Assembly (NCBI GenBank): GCA_958417755.1 | Contig: CATZDY010000018.1 | Coordinates: forward strand, 1 to 36,404 | From: an uncultured Peptococcaceae bacterium | GTDB taxonomy: Bacteria; Bacillota; Desulfotomaculia; Desulfotomaculales; Desulfocucumaceae | DNA: 36,404 nt | Direction: 5' to 3' | Part shown: one piece after another, positions 32,205 through 36,404 of the stretch | Layout of the letters: each line of letters begins with the position of its first letter | How positions within the stretch are numbered: position 1 is the first letter of the stretch | Made by a program: the position numbers and the translations under genes | The notes under the pieces: generated by a model | What the model saw: only the letters and a program-made list of their open reading frames with translations | Told to the model about the DNA's origin: nothing | The model's database searches: none

Positions 32205-34901
32205 ATGCAAAAAAGAATGATAGCAATACTTTTGGCAGGGGCATTATTTATCTCTGGCTTACTCTCTATCCTGTCCATCCATGGATTGCAAGGAAATTCC
32301 CGAATTATCAACTATGCTGGCGTGGTACGCGGAGCTACCCAAAGACTCATCAAGCAGGAGCTGAACGGCCAGCCTAATGATGCTCTGATGAACCAATTGG
32401 ACGGAATTCTCATTGAACTGTCCACTGGTGAAGGAGAGAATGGTCTCACACGGCTAGAGGACAGCAATTTCCAGGGACTGCTCACCCAAATGCAGGAGCA
32501 GTGGGCTAGGATGAAGGCCGAGATTCTGCGGGTACGCCAGGGGATGGCGGGAACAGAGCTTTATAATCTGAGTGAAGACTATTTTGCGCTGGCTGACCGT
32601 ACAGTTTTAGCTGCTGAAATCTATTCAGAGCAGCAGGTACAAAGGGCGGAACAAGGTCTTTTCGCCCTGAGCGCCATATTCCTGCTGCTGGCGGCATTGC
32701 TGGCTTGGTATAGTTCGGTACAGGACCGGCGGCAACGGGCCCTGACGGCAGCGGAGGACGCCAATAGAGTTAGGCACGAGCATTTGGAGCGCATGTCGGA
32801 AGATTTGCGTGCCCCAATGGATGAGATTTCGGAACTCATGTACGTGGCTGATTTGGAGAATTATGAACTACTCTTTATCAACGAGGCGGGGCGGAAATCC
32901 TTTGGCGTGACTGAGCTTACTGGACAAAAGTGCTATCAGATTCTACAAGGGTTGGACAGTCCCTGTGACTTCTGCAGTACGCCTTTGCTGGTCCCTGGAA
33001 AGAACTACACCTGGGAATTCACCAACCCTGTCACCAAAAGGCATTATCTGCTCAAGGATCGGCTGCTTCAGTGGGAGGGGCGGGCCGCTAGGCTCGAGCT
33101 TGCCTTTGATATCACTGAGGCTGAGGCTGAAAAGCAGGCCTTGAAAAATACGCTGGATGCTGAACAGATGATCATGGAGTGTGTGCGCACTCTGTATCAG
33201 GAGCACGATTTGGATAAGTCCATTCCCGCAGTGCTAGAGCGCCTGGGCTGTTTTCTCTCTGCCCACCGGTCTTATATAGGCATGGTGAGAGCGGGGCTGC
33301 TGTACAATGACTATGAGTGGTGCGGGGAAGGGATCTCATCCCAAAAGGAGACATTACAGGGCTTGCCTTTGTCCACCATTGAGCGCTGGTTGCCCATTTT
33401 GGCCCGGCAGGAATGTGTTATCCTGGAAGATGTGGAGGTTTTACAGGAGAGTTATCCGGAGGAATACGCGCTGCTGCATGCTCAGGACATCCACAGCCTG
33501 GTGGTGGCCCCTTTGGAGCAGGATGGACAATTGCGGGGCCTGCTGGGGGTGGATAATCCGCCGCCTGAGCGGATCCGTAGCATTGCGTCCTTGCTACAAA
33601 CCCTTTGTTATTTTTTGCTGCTTACCTACCGCCGCACGGAAAGTGAGCAGCAGCTTTCTCAACTGAGTTATTATGATACCCTCACTTCTTTTTATAACCG
33701 CAACCGATACATGGTAGATTCTGCCGCCCTTGCAGGGCACACCGGGTCAGTGGGTATCGTATACCTGGACGTGAACGGTCTAAAGGACATCAACGACCAG
33801 TGCGGTCATGCCTTTGGGGATGGGGTGCTTGTGGAATGTAGCCGGCAGATGCGCGAGGTCTTTCGGAATGCAAACTATTACCGCATTGGCGGAGATGAAT
33901 TTGTGATTATTTGTATCGACATTGAGCAGGATACCTTTAGACAGCGGGTGGCTGCTTTGCGTCGTTGCTTTCAATCCAATACCCTCTGCAAAGCTGCTAT
34001 TGGAGCGCAGTGGGACACGAACTATAAGGACTTGCAGCAAATCATTGCCAGGGCTGATGCAAAGATGTATGAGGATAAAAAGGAGTTTTATCGCAAAAAT
34101 CCTACCACCAACCGTTACCGGCACCATAGCGACGAGGTGCTCCAGCTGGCTGATCCCAAGGTGCTACAGGAAGAAATCCGCCAGGAGCGTTTTGTGGTTT
34201 ATCTCCAGCCCAAGGTTTCTTCCTCCGATCGATCGGCAGTAGGGGCTGAAGCCCTAATCCGCTACCAGCCCCGCTCCGGTTCTCTGATGTTGCCTGGCCA
34301 TTTTCTCCCTTTGCTGGAGGAGAGTCAGATTGTGAGCCAGATCGATTTTTACGTCTTTGAGTACGCTTGTTCCCGGCTCAAGGAGTGGGCCAAGCAGGGA
34401 AAACAGACCCTCCCTGTATCGGTTAATTTCTCCCGCTGTTCCTTGTCCCAGCCCGATTTTGTCCACCGGCTTACTGCCTTGTGCCAACAGTATGGGGTAA
34501 ATAAGAAATATCTGGAAATTGAGTTCACCGAAACCGCCCACGAGGCTGACGGTGTGGATCTCAAATCTTTGATTTATGATTTACGGCAAGAGGGCTTTAT
34601 TGTTTCTATTGACGATTTTGGTACAGAGTATGCCAATCTAGCCCTGCTGTCTACAGTAGAATTTGATGTGCTTAAATTGGATAAAAGTCTGATGGATGAC
34701 GTGGCCTGCAACCCCAGAGCGCGTACTGTCGTGGAAGCCATTGTGAGCATTTGCAAAAAGATGCAAATCAAGGTGGTGGCTGAGGGAATTGAAACTGAAG
34801 AACAGCTGGCAGCGCTGCGCTTGTGTGGAGTAGAACTGGCCCAGGGCTTCTTGTTCAGCAAGCCTATCCCCATTGGGGAGTATGAGGAAAAATACTTGTG
34901 A
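32205..34901 (+). CDS. Membrane PAS-GAF-GGDEF-EAL cyclic di-GMP protein with H-box remnant
   Basis: About 898 residues. Two membrane helices (about 5-23 and 151-171) enclose an extracytoplasmic helical sensor resembling the PilJ/NarX N-terminal type (NYAGVVRGATQRLIKQEL). Next comes a relic of a histidine-kinase dimerisation helix, HLERMSEDLRAPMDEI, with E199 in place of the phospho-histidine. Then the cysteine-cluster PAS (about 208-300; KCY ... PCDFC), GAF (about 305-450; YEWCGEG), GGDEF (about 455-610; YRIGGDEF near 562, I-site absent: RNAN) and EAL (about 635-895; EALIR near 680, NFSR, EIEFTET, DDFGTEY, KLDK, EGIET, QGFLFSKP). Start ATG 32205, because GGAGG is 8 nt upstream. Codon use is clearly more G/C-rich than the four genes to its left. 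Confidence 0.87.
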   Translation: MQKRMIAILLAGALFISGLLSILSIHGLQGNSRIINYAGVVRGATQRLIKQELNGQPNDALMNQLDGILIELSTGEGENGLTRLEDSNFQGLLTQMQEQWARMKAEILRVRQGMAGTELYNLSEDYFALADRTVLAAEIYSEQQVQRAEQGLFALSAIFLLLAALLAWYSSVQDRRQRALTAAEDANRVRHEHLERMSEDLRAPMDEISELMYVADLENYELLFINEAGRKSFGVTELTGQKCYQILQGLDSPCDFCSTPLLVPGKNYTWEFTNPVTKRHYLLKDRLLQWEGRAARLELAFDITEAEAEKQALKNTLDAEQMIMECVRTLYQEHDLDKSIPAVLERLGCFLSAHRSYIGMVRAGLLYNDYEWCGEGISSQKETLQGLPLSTIERWLPILARQECVILEDVEVLQESYPEEYALLHAQDIHSLVVAPLEQDGQLRGLLGVDNPPPERIRSIASLLQTLCYFLLLTYRRTESEQQLSQLSYYDTLTSFYNRNRYMVDSAALAGHTGSVGIVYLDVNGLKDINDQCGHAFGDGVLVECSRQMREVFRNANYYRIGGDEFVIICIDIEQDTFRQRVAALRRCFQSNTLCKAAIGAQWDTNYKDLQQIIARADAKMYEDKKEFYRKNPTTNRYRHHSDEVLQLADPKVLQEEIRQERFVVYLQPKVSSSDRSAVGAEALIRYQPRSGSLMLPGHFLPLLEESQIVSQIDFYVFEYACSRLKEWAKQGKQTLPVSVNFSRCSLSQPDFVHRLTALCQQYGVNKKYLEIEFTETAHEADGVDLKSLIYDLRQEGFIVSIDDFGTEYANLALLSTVEFDVLKLDKSLMDDVACNPRARTVVEAIVSICKKMQIKVVAEGIETEEQLAALRLCGVELAQGFLFSKPIPIGEYEEKYL

Positions 34902-34959
34902 TACATTATCTTTGCAAAGCAAATGCGCTGCTGCACGTTGATGAAAGAGAGAAGGATAT

Positions 34960-35275
34960 ACAGGAGTCATAATCTTAGAAAAACAAGCATCTGCCCCCAT
35001 TTCATAGGCTTGCGCCAGGTTTTCTATGTCGCCCTGGGAGGACAGCACCAGGATCGGCATAGAAAATCTGGCGCATGGAGCGGAGCAACTGGAGCCCATC
35101 TGTTTCCGACAGGGAGATGTCCAGAATCACAAGCTCGTAGTTATGGCGATTAAGGCGTTCGATGCCTTCCACCACGGACAGGGTGTAATAAGCGCCGTGC
35201 CGTATTCAGTCAAGGCGTACTTGATATATTTTTCAAATCACTGTCAATAATCAAAACTCTCTGCTCCTCGTTCAT
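34960..35275 (-). pseudogene. Frameshifted receiver-domain remnant of a response regulator
   Basis: On the minus strand an ATG at 35275 opens MNEEQRVLIIDSDLK, then a frame change gives YIKYALTEYGTALIT, another LSVVEGIERLNRHNYELVI and LDISLSETDGLQLLRSM, and a third RFSMPILVLSSQGDIENL and AYEMGADACFSKIMTP. Together these trace a nearly full receiver domain: acidic pocket (IDSD), phospho-Asp (LDISLSETDG), the conserved Thr/Ser region (VLSSQGD) and lysine (FSK). At least three frame breaks are needed, and no output domain follows. It is convergent with the 898-residue GGDEF-EAL gene. Confidence 0.7.
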
Positions 35276-35322
35276 AGCGCGGCCCTGCTTTCTGGTTTTT
35301 CAGCTTGTCGAATTAATTCCTT

Positions 35323-35913
35323 TTACCCGCGTTTTGAAATAACCGTATCAATTAAGCCATATGCCTTCGCTTCTTCTGCCGTCATAAAATTATCCCGATC
35401 CGTATCACGCTCTATTTCTTCGATTGTCCTTCCAGTATTTTTTGCAAGCAGTTGATTTAATCTTTGCTTATTCTTTTGCATATAGTCTGACATTATCTTA
35501 ATGTCGCTGGCTGGGCCTTTAATACCTTCGGATACAGCGGGCTGGTGGATCATAATTTCAGCATTTGGTAAAGCGAATCGTTTACCCTGAGTACCAGCAG
35601 CCAACAAAAAAGCCCCAAAGCTTGCTGCAAGTCCAACACAGATTGTAGATACATCACACTTAATATAATTCATTGTATCAAATATAGCGAACCCTGCCGT
35701 CACAGAACCGCCCGGACTGTTAATATAAAGACTTATATCCTTATCAGGGTCTTGCCCCTCCAAAAATAATAATTGCGCGGTAATCAAACTGGCAGTTGTA
35801 TCGTTCACATCTTCACCCAAAAAAATAATTCTATCAGATAACAGTCTGGAATAGATGTCGTAACTTCTTTCCCCTCTGCTTGTTTGTTCTATTACATACG
35901 GTATTGTACTCAT
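35323..35913 (-). CDS. clpP: Stand-alone ClpP protease subunit (accessory copy)
   Basis: A 196-residue ClpP serine protease with a complete catalytic triad: S98 in [12 protein letters not shown]123 in MIHQP and, allowing for a 2-residue insertion relative to E. coli, D174 in RDTDRDNF. The oligomerisation and substrate segments [18 protein letters not shown] and [15 protein letters not shown] are typical. It is not beside clpX, tig or lon, as the housekeeping copy would be, but follows a short AraC regulator with a 4-bp overlap. This suggests an inducible paralogue of the ClpP ring; it would still need a Clp ATPase encoded elsewhere. AT-rich compared with the 898-residue gene next door. Confidence 0.9.
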   Translation of the reverse strand: MSTIPYVIEQTSRGERSYDIYSRLLSDRIIFLGEDVNDTTASLITAQLLFLEGQDPDKDISLYINSPGGSVTAGFAIFDTMNYIKCDVSTICVGLAASFGAFLLAAGTQGKRFALPNAEIMIHQPAVSEGIKGPASDIKIMSDYMQKNKQRLNQLLAKNTGRTIEEIERDTDRDNFMTAEEAKAYGLIDTVISKRG

Positions 35914-36326
35914 GCAGCAATGACCTCACATTTCATAGTAGGCTTATAAAACATAACAAGATTGCTTTTTAGCTTAAATTTATTGAATTTGGGAATATGG
36001 ACTTTTATCGCCCTATACTCTTGCGGGGGATGCCCGTATAGTTGACGAAATGCAAAAGTGAACGATTGCTGCGAGCTATAATTTGCCTCATAAGCAATTT
36101 CTATAATAGGCTTTTTTGTATAAACAAGTTTTTCAGCTGCCACAGTAAGCCTATACATTTGAATATATTTATATATAGTGCAGCCAACGCACTCTAAAAA
36201 CACCCTGTTCAGGTGAAATTTAGAATACCCTGCCTCTTTCGCAATTTCATCCAAGTTTAATTGGCTATCCAAATTATTCTCTATATAGTCTATTATTTTT
36301 TTAATAGTTTTTTCATTTTCCATCAT
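35910..36326 (-). CDS. Short AraC-family regulator upstream of clpP
   Basis: A 138-residue protein consisting almost wholly of the AraC double helix-turn-helix (about 8-105): [21 protein letters not shown] and [21 protein letters not shown], then the family-typical [10 protein letters not shown] 33-residue basic tail ([13 protein letters not shown]) replaces any effector domain; in MarA/Rob-like or AraC-GyrI relatives a ligand domain would follow. Its stop overlaps the clpP start by 4 bp, so the genes are coupled and the regulator probably controls the operon. Two ATGs lie together at the start; the site GGAGTGTGAG precedes them. Confidence 0.85.
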   Translation of the reverse strand: MMENEKTIKKIIDYIENNLDSQLNLDEIAKEAGYSKFHLNRVFLECVGCTIYKYIQMYRLTVAAEKLVYTKKPIIEIAYEANYSSQQSFTFAFRQLYGHPPQEYRAIKVHIPKFNKFKLKSNLVMFYKPTMKCEVIAA

Positions 36327-36372
36327 CTCACACTCCGTTCACAATACGGATTTCAGTATAACACGCTTTATC

Positions 36373-36401
36373 AAGATAGTCTTAATATAAATTGCTATCT
36401 T
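36373..36401. repeat. Inverted repeat upstream of the AraC-ClpP operon
   Basis: AAGATAG (36373-36379) and CTATCTT (36395-36401) form a 7-bp inverted repeat 15 bp apart, about 45 bp upstream of the AraC gene at the right edge. Possible operator; weak evidence. Confidence 0.3.
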
Positions 36402-36404
36402 TTA

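Overview
The window looks like a low-to-moderate GC chromosome segment from an anaerobic Clostridia-type Firmicute (possibly the Lachnospiraceae or a neighbouring family). This rests on AGGAGG-type ribosome sites, a YtrA-type GntR/ABC operon, a SigV/RsiV-like ECF pair, HelD, and several very long PAS/GGDEF/EAL proteins. Genus cannot be fixed from sequence reading alone. No rRNA, tRNA, CRISPR array, complete insertion sequence or prophage was seen.

Layout. 0-4 kb: the 3' end of an HD-GYP-like gene enters from the left, followed by three minus-strand metabolic genes (a TPR-linked glycosyltransferase, a zinc MDR dehydrogenase and a nitroreductase). 4-6.2 kb: a GntR-ABC ATPase-permease operon ending in a 35-codon membrane peptide, behind a clear promoter/operator. 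6.2-9.2 kb: a degraded stretch, then HelD. 9.6-11.3 kb: a more GC-rich patch with an orphan radical SAM gene and a GyrI-like gene broken at a G6 run, probably acquired. 11.4-14 kb: AraC regulator plus EamA exporter (minus), divergent from a Cys-rich flavoprotein. 14.2-15.7 kb: ECF sigma factor and its RsiV-like anti-sigma factor.

16.2-34.9 kb is a second-messenger signalling cluster: a Cache/degenerate-GGDEF/EAL protein, an 885-residue SnoaL-PAS-GGDEF-GAF-PAS protein, a ~1708-residue SnoaL-PAS(n)-GGDEF-PAS-GAF-GGDEF-EAL protein, a hybrid histidine kinase with two receivers, and a membrane PAS-GAF-GGDEF-EAL protein. An autoregulated XRE/membrane-protein pair lies between them. Four of the five big proteins carry the same PAS variant with a CxxC-type cysteine cluster. 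The 1708-residue protein reads as an 885-like N half joined to an 898-like C half. The 898-residue protein keeps a histidine-kinase H-box remnant in which the histidine is glutamate. Together with the HD-GYP-like tail at the left edge, the cluster supplies predicted synthesis and breakdown of cyclic di-GMP under several sensory inputs.

31.2-36.4 kb is more accessory: a lipoprotein pseudogene with one nonsense and at least two frame breaks, the GC-richer 898-residue protein, a convergent frameshifted receiver-domain remnant, and an AT-rich two-gene operon coupling a short AraC regulator to a stand-alone ClpP. All functional assignments come from reading motifs and domain order; no database search was run.
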